Part shown: positions 49,537 to 58,803 of the stretch, piece after piece
Numbering within the stretch: position 1 is the stretch's first letter
Layout: each line of letters opens with the position of its first letter
Assembly: GCF_002163625.1 (NCBI RefSeq)
Contig: NZ_CP020892.1
Location: forward strand, 3,286,001 to 3,350,000
DNA: 64,000 nt
Direction: 5' to 3'
Source of the DNA: Pseudomonas sp. M30-35
GTDB taxonomy: Bacteria; Pseudomonadota; Gammaproteobacteria; Pseudomonadales; Pseudomonadaceae
Notes under the pieces: generated by a model
Told to the model about the DNA's origin: nothing
What the model saw: the letters and a program-made list of their open reading frames with translations, nothing else
The model's database searches: none
Program-made: the position numbers and the translations under genes

Positions 49537-51786
49537 GTGCGTTTTCTTAACCGCTGGCACAGCCCGACCTACAGCGCACTGCTAACGCTCTGCTCCCTGT
49601 TTATCTTTATTCCAGTAATCAGCCGTTGCCTGCTCGGCTGGTCACAACCTTATGGTTATCTTTCTGATATCGCTGTCGGTAGCCTTCTGGTTGTACTGCT
49701 CTACCAGCGCACACTGATTATCGCTCTGCCGCTGATGATTCTATGGAGCATCCTGACCTTAGCCAATGTTGAGTTGATTGCGGCGGTTGGGCGCATGCCT
49801 GAAATTTCCGACCTGCATTACCTGACCGATGCAAAATTTGTCAGCCGCTCGACCCATGGGGCTGGTCTTAGTCATCCGGCATTGGTCTTGGCCTTGCTGC
49901 TCAACATCGGCTTATACCTGCTGCTGTTATTTCGTCAGCCGCCTGCAATGCGCCAACCACTTGCTAGCACATGGTTAATAGCACCGCTGGGGCTACTCGC
50001 CAGCCACGCGGTATTGCAGTACCGCGCGCCGAGCGAAAATGACCAGTGGTTTCAATTCAACCTGCCACACAAGCTTGCAGCAGAAGGTTTAAATAACGGC
50101 GAACAAGACCTGCAAGGCTGGTTGAGCAATCAACCGCCTGGCGCGCCGGTGGATATCGCGGGCCTTCAGCAACTCGACCTGGCTGGCACGCCACTGCTTA
50201 ACCAAGCGGGGCGCGCACGTAACGTATTGATCGTGACGCTTGAAGGCATTCCCGGTGCCTATCTGACGCCGAGCCGTGATGCCTTGCGCAGCCCATACGA
50301 CGGCAACACCATGCCGCGTCTGAGTCAGTGGGCTGAGCGCGGCATGCTCACTGCCGATTATGTGTTGCACAGCCACCAGACTATTCGCGGCTTGTACGCC
50401 ATGCTCTGCGGCGACTTTAGCAAACTCGACTCAGGCACACCCAAAGGCGTTGAGCTGCTCAATAACCCTGCTCGCAGCGAGCAATGCCTGCCCGCGCAGA
50501 TGCGTAAAAATGGCTTTAGCACTCACTACCTGCAAGGCGCAGGCCTGCGCTTTATGGCCAAAGACCAGATCATGCCGCAGATGGGCTTCGATAAAACCCT
50601 TGGCCGCGACTGGTTTACCAACCCACCTCACCTGAATTTCCCGTGGGGCATGGATGACAAAGGCTTCTTTGAAGGCAGCCTGAGTTACATCAACCAACTG
50701 CGCAAGCAGGATCAGCCCTGGATGCTGACGCTGATGACGGTCGGAACGCACCAACCTTATTCAGCGCCAGCAGAATACTTGCAGCGTTTCCCGGACAGTA
50801 AACTGGCTGCAGTGGCGTATCTTGATGACGCCGTCGGTGATTTCCTTGATGCGCTCAAGCAACAAGGTGTACTCAAAGACACCTTGGTGATCGTCACGTC
50901 TGATGAGTCCCACGGCATCGAAAATCTATCGCTGGCATCAGCGTGGGGCTTCAACTTGATTCTGGCCCCCGAGCAACAGCAACTGCCACACCTCAAAAAA
51001 GGTGTATACGGTCACGTTGACCTCAACGCATCGGTTCTCGACTACTTTGCCCTGCCCGTGCCCAGCAATATCAGTGGCCGCTCGCTGCTGCGTGACTATA
51101 GTTCTGGCCGGCAGATTATCTCCTACACCAACGGCCTGCTACGTCAGCACGATGGCAAGGGCACCTTTACCGAGTGTGATTTCCAGCATGTGTGTCGACG
51201 CTACGCCAGCACAGGCTTTATCAATGATAAATCGCATTATCTGGGCCGTTTCACCGGCAAACCTGCGCGCCTGCTCAGCCAACAAGCGGCACTGCTCAAT
51301 CAGTCTTTACGCAATGCCAATGCCAGCCGCCAGCATTATGAGTTCGCCAACGATCAACCGATCCAGCTCAAGCCTCAGCGTACTGACGACTGGGCCGACA
51401 ATCTGGTTGGCGCACAGTACCTGGAGTTGCCTCAAGGCACCCAAACCACGGTGACCATGAAGATTCGTGCGGTAAATCTCGATGCTGCTGGCGCTACCCT
51501 GCAACTGAAAACCAAGGAGTATGACCGAGATGTCGAGATCGCGATTCCTCCGTTGCCCAAGCTCACGACAGATCAGCCGGTCAGCGTAACCTTTACCTTC
51601 AACAATCTAGATACGCGTAAAGCCTTTTCCTTCCATCTGCTCGGTCAAGGCAACGGCGCCATTGAGCTAGACGAATTCACTGTCACCACCGAACCGCGCA
51701 CTGAGAGTCTGGTTGCAGCGCAAAACGATGCACCAATAGCAGCGGAAACGCCGACTGAGCCGCCCGTTGAAGACGTGCACAACTAG
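49537..51786 (+). CDS. LTA-synthase-like sulfatase-fold membrane enzyme
   Basis: Predicted inner-membrane enzyme with an N-terminal membrane part and a periplasmic alkaline-phosphatase/sulfatase-type domain, like LtaS, OpgB or EptA. The protein is 749 residues from a GTG at 49537 with AGGAG five bases upstream. Several transmembrane helices lie in the first 180 residues. The metal-binding start is LIVTLEGIPG, the nucleophile is probably the Thr in HSHQTIRGLYAM, and later blocks are GTHQPYSAP and VTSDESHG. A 150-residue beta-rich extension follows. It probably transfers phosphoglycerol or phosphoethanolamine to an envelope glycan, which is inferred. Confidence 0.85.
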   Translation: MRFLNRWHSPTYSALLTLCSLFIFIPVISRCLLGWSQPYGYLSDIAVGSLLVVLLYQRTLIIALPLMILWSILTLANVELIAAVGRMPEISDLHYLTDAKFVSRSTHGAGLSHPALVLALLLNIGLYLLLLFRQPPAMRQPLASTWLIAPLGLLASHAVLQYRAPSENDQWFQFNLPHKLAAEGLNNGEQDLQGWLSNQPPGAPVDIAGLQQLDLAGTPLLNQAGRARNVLIVTLEGIPGAYLTPSRDALRSPYDGNTMPRLSQWAERGMLTADYVLHSHQTIRGLYAMLCGDFSKLDSGTPKGVELLNNPARSEQCLPAQMRKNGFSTHYLQGAGLRFMAKDQIMPQMGFDKTLGRDWFTNPPHLNFPWGMDDKGFFEGSLSYINQLRKQDQPWMLTLMTVGTHQPYSAPAEYLQRFPDSKLAAVAYLDDAVGDFLDALKQQGVLKDTLVIVTSDESHGIENLSLASAWGFNLILAPEQQQLPHLKKGVYGHVDLNASVLDYFALPVPSNISGRSLLRDYSSGRQIISYTNGLLRQHDGKGTFTECDFQHVCRRYASTGFINDKSHYLGRFTGKPARLLSQQAALLNQSLRNANASRQHYEFANDQPIQLKPQRTDDWADNLVGAQYLELPQGTQTTVTMKIRAVNLDAAGATLQLKTKEYDRDVEIAIPPLPKLTTDQPVSVTFTFNNLDTRKAFSFHLLGQGNGAIELDEFTVTTEPRTESLVAAQNDAPIAAETPTEPPVEDVHN

Positions 51787-51827
51787 CCTGCGCCCTGCCC
51801 TGTGCGGCTCAATTATCAGCCAGCACT

Positions 51828-51865
51828 AAAAAGCCGCCAGCGAATCACTTCGATGGCGGCTTTTT
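51828..51865. terminator. Bidirectional terminator between the sulfatase-fold gene and helicase
   Basis: AAAAAGCCGCCA pairs with TGGCGGCTTTTT; the loop itself can pair (CGAA/TTCG). Placed between two convergent genes, it should serve both. Confidence 0.92.
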
Positions 51866-51892
51866 ATTAGAGCGTTAGCTCAATCGACGCAC

Positions 51893-53242
51893 TTACTCAG
51901 CAGCCGGCGCGCGTCGCTTGAGTGGCGCCAGCCCGTCCTGGCTTACCAGTTGCGGAGCATCGCTCTTGGGCCGATTAATGGTATTGCGCTTGGTTTTACC
52001 CGGCGTCTTGGCTGCGGCTTTCTTAACCACTTTTTTGCCGGTCTTCGGATCAATCTTCTTCTTTTTGGTACCCGCGGCTTTACCGGATGCCTTGAGGTTT
52101 TTCGGACCTTGGTAGAGGCCTTTGATGTCCTTGATGTTGCGACGCTCAAAGCGCTGCTTCAGGTAGCGCTCAATGCTCGACATCAGGTTCCAGTCGTTGT
52201 GACAGATCAACGAGATAGCCAAACCTTCGCCGCCAGCGCGCCCCGTGCGGCCGATCCGGTGAACGTACTCATCACCAGAACGCGGCATATCAAAGTTGAT
52301 CACCAGATCCAGGCCGTCAACATCCAAGCCACGTGCGGCAACGTCGGTAGCGACCAGGACTTTTACTGCACCTTGACGCAAGCGGTCGATCGCCAGCTTA
52401 CGGTCCTTCTGATCCTTCTCGCCATGCAGCACGAAGGCTTTAATGTCTTTGGCGACCAACTTGCCGTACAGGCGATCCGCTTGAATGCGCGTGTTGGTAA
52501 AAATAATCGCCTTGGCGTAGGTTTCATTGGCCAGCAGCCACTCAACCAAACGCTCTTTGTGGTGGTTGTGGTCAGCGGTGATGATCTGCTGGCGCGTTCC
52601 TTCATTGAGGTCGCTGACGCTGTTGAGCTGCAAATGCATAGGCTCTTTCAGCACCTTATTGACCATTTCACGCAGACCAGAGCCACCGCTGGTTGCGGAG
52701 AACAGCAAGGTTTGGTGCGGACCGCTGCAGGCTTCAGCTAAACGCTGGACGTCTTCAGCAAAGCCCATGTCGAGCATGCGGTCGGCTTCATCAAGCACCA
52801 GCACTTCAACTTCGTCGAGCAGTAAGTTGCCGGCGTTGGCGTGTTCAATCAGGCGGCCCGGTGTACCGATCAAAATATCGACTCGGCGCAACATCGCGGC
52901 CTGAACTTTGAAATCTTCGCCGCCGGTAATCAAGCCTGATTTGATGAAGGTGAACTGCGAGAAACGCTCAACCTCTTTCAGGGTTTGTTGTGCTAATTCA
53001 CGCGTCGGCAGCAAAATGACCGCCCGAATGCTCAAACGCGGCTTTGGATCGCCCATCAAACGGTTAAGCATTGGCAGCACAAATGCAGCTGTTTTACCGC
53101 TGCCGGTTTGCGCGGTTACCCGCAGATCATGCCCTTGCAGCGCAGCAGGAATAGCCGCCACCTGCACCGGTGTAGGCTCAACAAAGTTAAGCTCAGCCAC
53201 AGCTTTCAGCAGACGTTCATGCAGGGCGAATTGGGAAAACAC
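51893..53242 (-). CDS. DEAD-box ATP-dependent RNA helicase
   Basis: RNA-remodelling helicase, 449 residues. Motifs in order: Q motif (FVEPTPVQVAAIP), Walker A AQTGSGKT, PTRELAQQ, TPGRLIEH, DEAD in VLDEADRMLDMG, SAT, then DVAARGLDVDGLDLVINFD and HRIGRTGRAG. The C-terminal 80 residues are Lys/Ala-rich (GTKKKKIDPKTGKKVVKKAA) and should bind RNA. It resembles the SrmB/RhlE groups that act in ribosome assembly or RNA decay. I leave the symbol open because the paralogue cannot be fixed by eye. Confidence 0.95.
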   Translation of the reverse strand: MFSQFALHERLLKAVAELNFVEPTPVQVAAIPAALQGHDLRVTAQTGSGKTAAFVLPMLNRLMGDPKPRLSIRAVILLPTRELAQQTLKEVERFSQFTFIKSGLITGGEDFKVQAAMLRRVDILIGTPGRLIEHANAGNLLLDEVEVLVLDEADRMLDMGFAEDVQRLAEACSGPHQTLLFSATSGGSGLREMVNKVLKEPMHLQLNSVSDLNEGTRQQIITADHNHHKERLVEWLLANETYAKAIIFTNTRIQADRLYGKLVAKDIKAFVLHGEKDQKDRKLAIDRLRQGAVKVLVATDVAARGLDVDGLDLVINFDMPRSGDEYVHRIGRTGRAGGEGLAISLICHNDWNLMSSIERYLKQRFERRNIKDIKGLYQGPKNLKASGKAAGTKKKKIDPKTGKKVVKKAAAKTPGKTKRNTINRPKSDAPQLVSQDGLAPLKRRAPAAE

Positions 53243-53414
53243 GGGGTAACCTCGACAAAAAATCTGGAATCAGTTGTATAGCGTAACGGTTTCCGGCGCT
53301 GGGGCCGAATGCTTTGTGCAATAGAGCACAGAGATTTGTCATTATCGGTTGAACATAATGACTATATAGCGCTCAAATAATGCAGGGAAACCGCATATAA
53401 CTTTGGAGAATACT

Positions 53415-53831
53415 ATGCCTCTCGCCTCCCGCTCATTGATTGGTTGCACCGCTCTGGCAATTATACTCGCGAGCCAGAGCAGCATAGCCGCGCCGAAGCA
53501 CGATAAAGGCAACCCACACCAAAATGATCATGGTTCTGATGTTCGAATAGACCTCAACGGACCAACGGTCGATATTGGCCGAGTGCGTATTGTGCTGGGC
53601 GACAACCGTAATTTAATCGGTAATGTCAGCTCGCTGCCGCCTGGCATCCAAAAGAACCTGGCTCGCGGCAAACCACTACCACCGGGTATTGCGAAAAAAT
53701 TCGATAACCGTCTTATCGGCAAGTTGCCACGCTACGATGGCTACGAGTGGAGACAAGCTGGCACCGACGTGGTGCTCGTCGCAATCGCAACCGGGATCGT
53801 TTACGAAGTGCTCAGAAACGTACTGGATTGA
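53415..53831 (+). CDS. CigR/RcnB-like exported protein
   Basis: A 138-residue exported protein from the ATG at 53415 with a signal peptide (LIGCTALAIILASQSSIAA). The pattern GNVSSLPPGIQKNLARGKPL followed by PPGIAKKF is typical of the CigR/RcnB group (LPPGI.KNL.RG..LPPG). The C-terminal helix VVLVAIATGIVYEVLRN is hydrophobic. CigR is an anti-virulence inner-membrane factor in Salmonella; the role here is unknown. Its last 31 bases overlap the end of the convergent cupin gene. Confidence 0.8.
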   Translation: MPLASRSLIGCTALAIILASQSSIAAPKHDKGNPHQNDHGSDVRIDLNGPTVDIGRVRIVLGDNRNLIGNVSSLPPGIQKNLARGKPLPPGIAKKFDNRLIGKLPRYDGYEWRQAGTDVVLVAIATGIVYEVLRNVLD

Positions 53832-54499
53832 TTACCCGTGTCGGTTGCATCGAGGTGACCGACCTTTACATAGATCAGACAACCGTCGGTTGAAAACGGC
53901 CTGTGCTGCGAGTTGTGCGGATTACGCAGCCAGGTGCCCGCCGGATAGTCGCCAAACTCATCCTGGAATACCCCTTCAAGCACAAGAATCTCTTCGCCGC
54001 CAAAGTGCCGATGTGCGTTGAATCGCGTGCCTGGAGCCCAACGCACCAACGCCGTGTGCACGGTGCCGAAGCTATCCAACGGCAATACACTTAAGCCCTC
54101 GACCAGCCCCTCCCGCCATTGGCCGGCGCGGGTATTGATGCGCAGTGTGGTTTGATCATCCAGCGCTTGATAGCAGAGTTTCACAAACAGCAAACAGCCC
54201 GACGCACTCGACGGAGCATGCCGGCTACCGGGCGGATTTTTTAGCCAGTAACCTGCGGGATATTCGCCGTACTCGTCCGCAAATACGCCTTCAAGCACCA
54301 GGACTTCCTCGCCACCGGGGTGCAAGTGACTGCGAAAACTAGAGCCTGGCGCATAACGCACCACCGAGGTGGTACGCCCGCTCTCAGCGGCAACGCGCTC
54401 TAACGGCCGGCGCTCAACGCCCACCAGCGGCGATGGTAGCCACTCGACCTGCTGGGTATCGACCACCACCCGTGCCGTCAGGTCATCGTTAACACGCAT
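53801..54499 (-). CDS. Tandem ChrR-type cupin protein
   Basis: A 232-residue protein with two similar cupin domains. The first has SHLHPGGEEVLVLEGVFADE (about 57-76), the second AHRHFGGEEILVLEGVFQDE (about 161-180). Each carries HxH...E metal ligands and a late His (SRHAP, SQHRP). The domain matches the C-terminal cupin of the anti-sigma factor ChrR (Cupin_7), but no zinc-binding anti-sigma part is present, so it is a stand-alone sensor or enzyme. It converges with, and overlaps by 31 bases, the CigR-like gene. The two EamA genes lie upstream on the same strand. Confidence 0.85.
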   Translation of the reverse strand: MRVNDDLTARVVVDTQQVEWLPSPLVGVERRPLERVAAESGRTTSVVRYAPGSSFRSHLHPGGEEVLVLEGVFADEYGEYPAGYWLKNPPGSRHAPSSASGCLLFVKLCYQALDDQTTLRINTRAGQWREGLVEGLSVLPLDSFGTVHTALVRWAPGTRFNAHRHFGGEEILVLEGVFQDEFGDYPAGTWLRNPHNSQHRPFSTDGCLIYVKVGHLDATDTGNQSSTFLSTS

Positions 54500-54524
54500 A
54501 AAACTGCCTCTAAATAGATTTACC

Positions 54525-55421
54525 TTAAGCCTGGGTACGCCATTGCTTGGTTAACAAACGCACGCTGTCCCACGCCACAAGCAGCACTGCCAGCCATATC
54601 GGTAAATAAGTAAACAGCTGCGCACTGTCAAAGTTTTCGCCAAGAAACACCAGCGATACCGTGAACAACAACACCGGCTCGACGTAACTCAAAATCCCGA
54701 ACAAGCCCAGTGGCAACAAGCGACTGGAGGCAATCATGGCTGCAAATGCCAGTGCGCCGAGCATGCCTAACCCCGGCAACAACCACCACAATTGCGGCGC
54801 AGTGCTGAATGGCGCAACAGGCCCCCAAGCGATTATCAGGTAGATGGCAATCGGCGACAGCACCAGCATTTCCAGAAGAAACCCGGACAAGGCGTCCATT
54901 TTCATCCAGCGACGCAGCATAAAGTACGGTGGATAACCCAATACCGTCACCAAGGTTACCCACGAAAAGGCTTGCGAGCGCCACAACTCATGAACAACGC
55001 CGAGTACCGCACAGGCCACGGCTACCTTGAGCAGTGGCCTTAATCGCTCGCCATAAAAGATGCGCCCAGCCAAGACCATCGCCAGCGGCAAGAGAAAATA
55101 GCCCAGCGACACATCAAGCATGTGCCCAGCCAGCGGCGCCCAGACAAACACACCCCACTGCACACCAATCAATACTGCAGCCACGGGTAATGCGGCCAAT
55201 AACAATGGCTCACGACGCAGGCGCACGAGTACATCGCCAAGCAAGCGCCACTGCCACGTAATTACGAATAACAGCACAATTGCGGGCACCGACCACAGCA
55301 CTCGCTGAGCAAAAACCTGCACCCCATCAAGCGGTGCCAGCAACTGCACGTAACCGGGAATGAGGGAAAACAGCACTGATGCAAAGACTGAAAGCCCGAC
55401 GCCTTTTCCTGACAGATTCAT
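54525..55421 (-). CDS. EamA/RarD-family transporter
   Basis: Predicted drug/metabolite-superfamily permease, 298 residues, with about ten transmembrane helices. The N-terminus KGVGLSVFASVLFSLIPGYV and the block DVSLGYFLLPLAMVLAGRIFYGERL match RarD. Two repeated EamA units are visible. Its start codon shares one base with the stop of the second EamA gene (TAATG), so the two genes are translated together. The substrate is unknown, and the cupin gene follows after 25 bases. Confidence 0.87.
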   Translation of the reverse strand: MNLSGKGVGLSVFASVLFSLIPGYVQLLAPLDGVQVFAQRVLWSVPAIVLLFVITWQWRLLGDVLVRLRREPLLLAALPVAAVLIGVQWGVFVWAPLAGHMLDVSLGYFLLPLAMVLAGRIFYGERLRPLLKVAVACAVLGVVHELWRSQAFSWVTLVTVLGYPPYFMLRRWMKMDALSGFLLEMLVLSPIAIYLIIAWGPVAPFSTAPQLWWLLPGLGMLGALAFAAMIASSRLLPLGLFGILSYVEPVLLFTVSLVFLGENFDSAQLFTYLPIWLAVLLVAWDSVRLLTKQWRTQA

Positions 55422-56314
55422 TACTGCGCCTTGGTTGATACCGCGACTGAGTTTTGTCCACCAACAGGTAAACGAGCAAAGTGGCTGATCACTAACGACA
55501 GACCAATCACCGCCGCTCCTAACCCTAAGCGCAACCAGTCAGCCTGATGATTCCAAAGAACCAAGTTAACCAGCAAACCAGCAGGCACCAACAGGTTATT
55601 CATCACGGCTAATGTCGCCCCATCGACCTGACTGGCGCCTTTGTTCCACCAGTAAAGCCCAAGTCCGGAAGCCATTACACCCAACCACAGCAAAACACCC
55701 CACTGGGTGGCGGTGGCAGGCATGTGCGCGGCGTTACCGAATATCAAGAAGGCCGGTAGCGCGACAATCAAAGCACCCAGATAGAAATAACCAAAGCGTT
55801 GGAACGGCGCAATTGTCGAGGGATAACGCGGCAACAAGTGCTTGTAAAATACTTGTCCGGCAGCAAAGGTCGCATTGGCAACCTGCAACAGCATAAAGCC
55901 CCAGAAGAAGTCAGGGCTGATTTGATCATAGCGAATCACCCCGGCACCGATCACCGCAACGGCGGCAGCAACCAGCGCCCAAGGGTTGAATCGACGGTTC
56001 AGCGCATCCTCAATCAGGGTCACGTGGAGTGGTGTGAGAATGGTGAACAGCAGCACTTCTGGCACGCTGAGAACGCTGAAGCTCAGGTACAGGCAAACGT
56101 AGGTGACGCCAAATTGCAGCGCGCCAATCACCAACATCGATACCTTGAAGCCATTGGCAACGCCACGCCAGCGGGTAAACGGCAGAAACACCAAACCGGC
56201 GATGACGATTCGCGTCAGCACCGCAAAGTAACTATCAACCTGCCCGGCCAGATACTCGCCGATCAAGCTAAATGAGAAAGCCCACAACAGGGTTACAACG
56301 AGCAAATAGCGCAT
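55421..56314 (-). CDS. EamA-family carboxylate/amine transporter
   Basis: A 297-residue permease with about ten transmembrane helices and two EamA repeats, from the ATG at 56314 (MRYLLVVTLLWAFSFSLIGE). Later blocks include VPEVLLFTILTPLHVTLIED and LGLYWWNKGASQVDGATLA. It resembles the YigM/MadN-type group. It is coupled by a one-base overlap to the RarD-like gene. Two adjacent EamA genes may form a pair or just share a promoter. The substrate cannot be read. Confidence 0.87.
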   Translation of the reverse strand: MRYLLVVTLLWAFSFSLIGEYLAGQVDSYFAVLTRIVIAGLVFLPFTRWRGVANGFKVSMLVIGALQFGVTYVCLYLSFSVLSVPEVLLFTILTPLHVTLIEDALNRRFNPWALVAAAVAVIGAGVIRYDQISPDFFWGFMLLQVANATFAAGQVFYKHLLPRYPSTIAPFQRFGYFYLGALIVALPAFLIFGNAAHMPATATQWGVLLWLGVMASGLGLYWWNKGASQVDGATLAVMNNLLVPAGLLVNLVLWNHQADWLRLGLGAAVIGLSLVISHFARLPVGGQNSVAVSTKAQ

Positions 56315-56384
56315 GATCACCTCAAAATCAGGCGCAGACCTTAGCCTGTCATGAGCCAATCAACAATCAGCAAAACTGCACACA

Positions 56385-56419
56385 AGAAAAAGCCCGCACA
56401 ACTCAAGGCTGTACGGGCT
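56385..56419 (-). terminator. Terminator after azoR
   Basis: On the minus strand AGCCCGTACAG and a matching TTGTGCGGGCT form a stem with a small loop, followed by TTTTC. It ends the azoreductase transcript before the EamA pair. Confidence 0.8.
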
Positions 56420-56452
56420 GGATAACAACATGGAATCTCAAAGAGCCGTCAA

Positions 56453-57052
56453 TCAAGCAACCTGAGCCAACTGCTCTTTCGCCTGGGCCAAGGCTTTATT
56501 CAGGAACTCACCGCCAAGGTTTAAGCCTTCGGCGTTAATGAAGCTGACATCATGGATACCGATGAAACCCATTGCCTGACGCAGGTAAGGTTCCTGATGG
56601 TCCATGCTGCTTCCAGCATAAATACCACCACGAGCTGTCAATACGAATGAACGCTTGCCGCTAAGCAGCCCCACCGGGCCAGTTTCGGTGTATTTGAACG
56701 TCACACCGGCGCGCAACACGTGATCTAACCACGCCTTAAGCGTGCTCGGAATCGCGAAGTTATACATGGGCGCCGCAAGCACCAGCACATCAGCGGCCAG
56801 GACTTCGTCAGTCAGGGTATTGGATAGCGCCAGGGCTGCTTGCTCAGCCTCGCTCTGCTGTTCTGCCGGTGTCATCCAGCCGCCCAGCAGATTCATATCA
56901 AGGTGCGGCACCTGATCAATCGCTAAGTCGCGAACGCTAATTTGATCTGCCGGGTACTTCGCTTGCCAGTGAGCAATAAACTGCTCGGTCAGTTGGCGGG
57001 AGATCGAACCTTGTTTACGGGCACTGCTTTCAATTACGAGGACACGGGCCAT
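56453..57052 (-). CDS. azoR: FMN-dependent NADH-azoreductase
   Basis: Flavodoxin-fold quinone/azo reductase, 199 residues, the size of AzoR. The phosphate-binding loop is ESSARKQGSISRQL. FMN-contacting blocks are APMYNFAIPSTLKAWLDHVL and LTARGGIYAGS. It probably detoxifies quinones by two-electron transfer. In P. aeruginosa azoR1 also lies close to a LysR gene, as here. The LysR gene at 57865 is on the opposite strand and separated by a small gene and a repeat. Confidence 0.93.
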   Translation of the reverse strand: MARVLVIESSARKQGSISRQLTEQFIAHWQAKYPADQISVRDLAIDQVPHLDMNLLGGWMTPAEQQSEAEQAALALSNTLTDEVLAADVLVLAAPMYNFAIPSTLKAWLDHVLRAGVTFKYTETGPVGLLSGKRSFVLTARGGIYAGSSMDHQEPYLRQAMGFIGIHDVSFINAEGLNLGGEFLNKALAQAKEQLAQVA

Positions 57053-57217
57053 TGAACTTGCTCCATCAGGTGGTCATTGAGTGATGATGGGCAAAGATTA
57101 TGGGCAAGCCACCCGATTGAAAAGCGCAAAAAACAGCTTCTAAATATCAATAAATTTGATTTATCAAAGCTTCCACTTTAGGATCTGAATCGCATCACAA
57201 GCCATGCAGCTGTGGAG

Positions 57218-57379
57218 CCTCTGAAAAAGGTAGCGAGCGACGAGAGAACAAGGCAAAAAGCTGCGAAAAAGCGACCGAGGTCGCGCTCGACTTTAGTTGT
57301 CCTAAATGAGCATTTTGAGCAGTTTTTTAACGCAGCAAGGGCTGCCCCAGTAATATCTAGCGCAGTAGTTTTTCAGAGG
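57218..57379. mobile_element. MITE-like repeat, 162 bp
   Basis: Bounded by exact 11-bp inverted ends, CCTCTGAAAAA at 57218-57228 and TTTTTCAGAGG at 57369-57379. The inside has no transposase. Sequences with these ends and a CGCTCGACTTTAGTTGTCC-type core recur between genes in pseudomonads. No target duplication is obvious. The element ends four bases before the stop of the gene at 57384. Confidence 0.6.
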
Positions 57380-57383
57380 TTTC

Positions 57384-57698
57384 CTAACTCGGTTTACAGT
57401 CAACTTGCATCCGCAGCTTGATAATTTTGCGCGAGAAACGCACTGACAAATTGATGTCATCGCCAGCCTTAAGCACAGCTTTACGTGTACGCGGCGCTTC
57501 CGGACCATTGCGGAATATAACTTTGCACTCGGCATCAGCCTGGCCATAGTTGTACAAGCCAACGGCGCCTAAAGTGTCATCAATGTCCATGGGCGTGACC
57601 GAAATTTCAGCACCGTTGAGCTGCTTTTCGGCCTCTACTGGGTAGGCAAAGACATAAAGTGGTAACAACGTGAACACCGCGCAAAACAGCTTTTTCAT
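57384..57698 (-). CDS. Uncharacterised exported protein
   Basis: A 104-residue protein from the ATG at 57698 (MKKLFCAVFTLLPLYVFA), with GGTGGAG upstream and a signal peptide. The mature part looks like a small beta-sandwich (GAEISVTPMDIDDTLGAVGL, then CKVIFRNGPEAPRTRKAVL). It has two cysteines that could form a disulfide. No family named with certainty. It lies between azoR and the LysR regulator, and its 3' end touches the MITE-like repeat. Confidence 0.7.
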   Translation of the reverse strand: MKKLFCAVFTLLPLYVFAYPVEAEKQLNGAEISVTPMDIDDTLGAVGLYNYGQADAECKVIFRNGPEAPRTRKAVLKAGDDINLSVRFSRKIIKLRMQVDCKPS

Positions 57699-57864
57699 GC
57701 AGTAAATCTCCACCAGGGACTCTTCGAAGAGTCTCGATTTATAAAGTGTGCAGTCAATCGCCAACAGCTTGAGGCCCCGACGGCCAGACGACAACAAGAA
57801 ATATATCCGGTCTTCAAGGCATTAGCCTACAGAGCCAAACGATACACATAAACAGGACATCGAC

Positions 57865-58791
57865 ATGAAAGCGCCTCGCGTGACCTTAGACCAGTGGCGA
57901 ACCTTACAAGCCGTTGTCGATAACGGCGGCTTTGCCCAGGCGGCAGAAGTTCTGCACCGCTCACAATCTTCGGTTAGCTACACCGTTGCGCGCATGCAGG
58001 AACAACTCGGCGTGCCGTTACTGCGTATCGACGGACGCAAGGCGGTATTGACCGAGGCTGGCGACGTCTTGCTACGCCGCTCGCGGCAATTGGTTAACCA
58101 AGCCAGCCAACTCGAACACCTCGCGCACCACATGGAACAAGGCTGGGAGGCCGAAGTACGCCTGGTTGTCGATGCGGCCTACCCCAAAGCCAAGTTGGTT
58201 CGCGCATTGACCGCCTTCATGCCGCAAAGCCGTGGTTGTCGAGTGCGGCTGCGTGAAGAAGTTTTGTCTGGCACCGAGGATTTGCTGCGCGAAGGCACAG
58301 CCGATGTCGCCATCAGCGGGCTTAACATCTCAGGCTTTCTCGGTAGTGAGCTGAGCAGTGTCGAGTTTATTGCTGTTGCCCACCCCGATCACCCGTTGCA
58401 CCGGTTGCAACGTGAACTGACTTTTCTGGATTTGCAGGCACATATGCAAGTGGTGATTCGGGATTCAGGCCGCTTGCAGCCGCGCGATGTAGGTTGGCTT
58501 GGAGCCGAACATCGCTGGACGGTAGCGAGCCTGGACACTGCGGCCACCTTTGTCAGCAATGGCTTGGGTTTCGCGTGGCTGCCAAGGCATATCATCGAGC
58601 GCGAATTAAAAGATGGTCAGTTACTGCCCTTACCGCTTGATCAAGGCGGCACCCGTAACCCGAGTTTCTATCTGTATACCGATAAAGAAAAACCGTTGGG
58701 GCCAGCGACGCAGATCCTTATTGAACTGATCAAAAACTTTGACGCTGCGCCGTTCAACCCAAGTTTTGCAGCACCTCAGCCAATCAACTGA
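57865..58791 (+). CDS. LysR-type transcriptional regulator
   Basis: A 308-residue regulator. The N-terminal winged helix-turn-helix is LQAVVDNGGFAQAAEVLHRS followed by QSSVSYTVARMQEQLG (about 14-50). A substrate-binding domain with two lobes follows (VRLVVDAAYPKAKLVRALTA, then FVSNGLGFAWLPRHIIE). The effector is unknown. The hydrolase gene follows after 12 bases and may be co-transcribed. azoR on the other side is a possible target, as in P. aeruginosa, where a LysR gene sits beside azoR1. Confidence 0.93.
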   Translation: MKAPRVTLDQWRTLQAVVDNGGFAQAAEVLHRSQSSVSYTVARMQEQLGVPLLRIDGRKAVLTEAGDVLLRRSRQLVNQASQLEHLAHHMEQGWEAEVRLVVDAAYPKAKLVRALTAFMPQSRGCRVRLREEVLSGTEDLLREGTADVAISGLNISGFLGSELSSVEFIAVAHPDHPLHRLQRELTFLDLQAHMQVVIRDSGRLQPRDVGWLGAEHRWTVASLDTAATFVSNGLGFAWLPRHIIERELKDGQLLPLPLDQGGTRNPSFYLYTDKEKPLGPATQILIELIKNFDAAPFNPSFAAPQPIN

Positions 58792-58803
58792 CAGGAGTCT
58801 GGC

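Noticed and set aside
57212..57421. Plus-strand 69-codon frame across the MITE-like repeat
   Set aside because: It exists only because the repeat is open in this frame; no family, no good ribosome site, and it runs into the opposite gene's 3' end.
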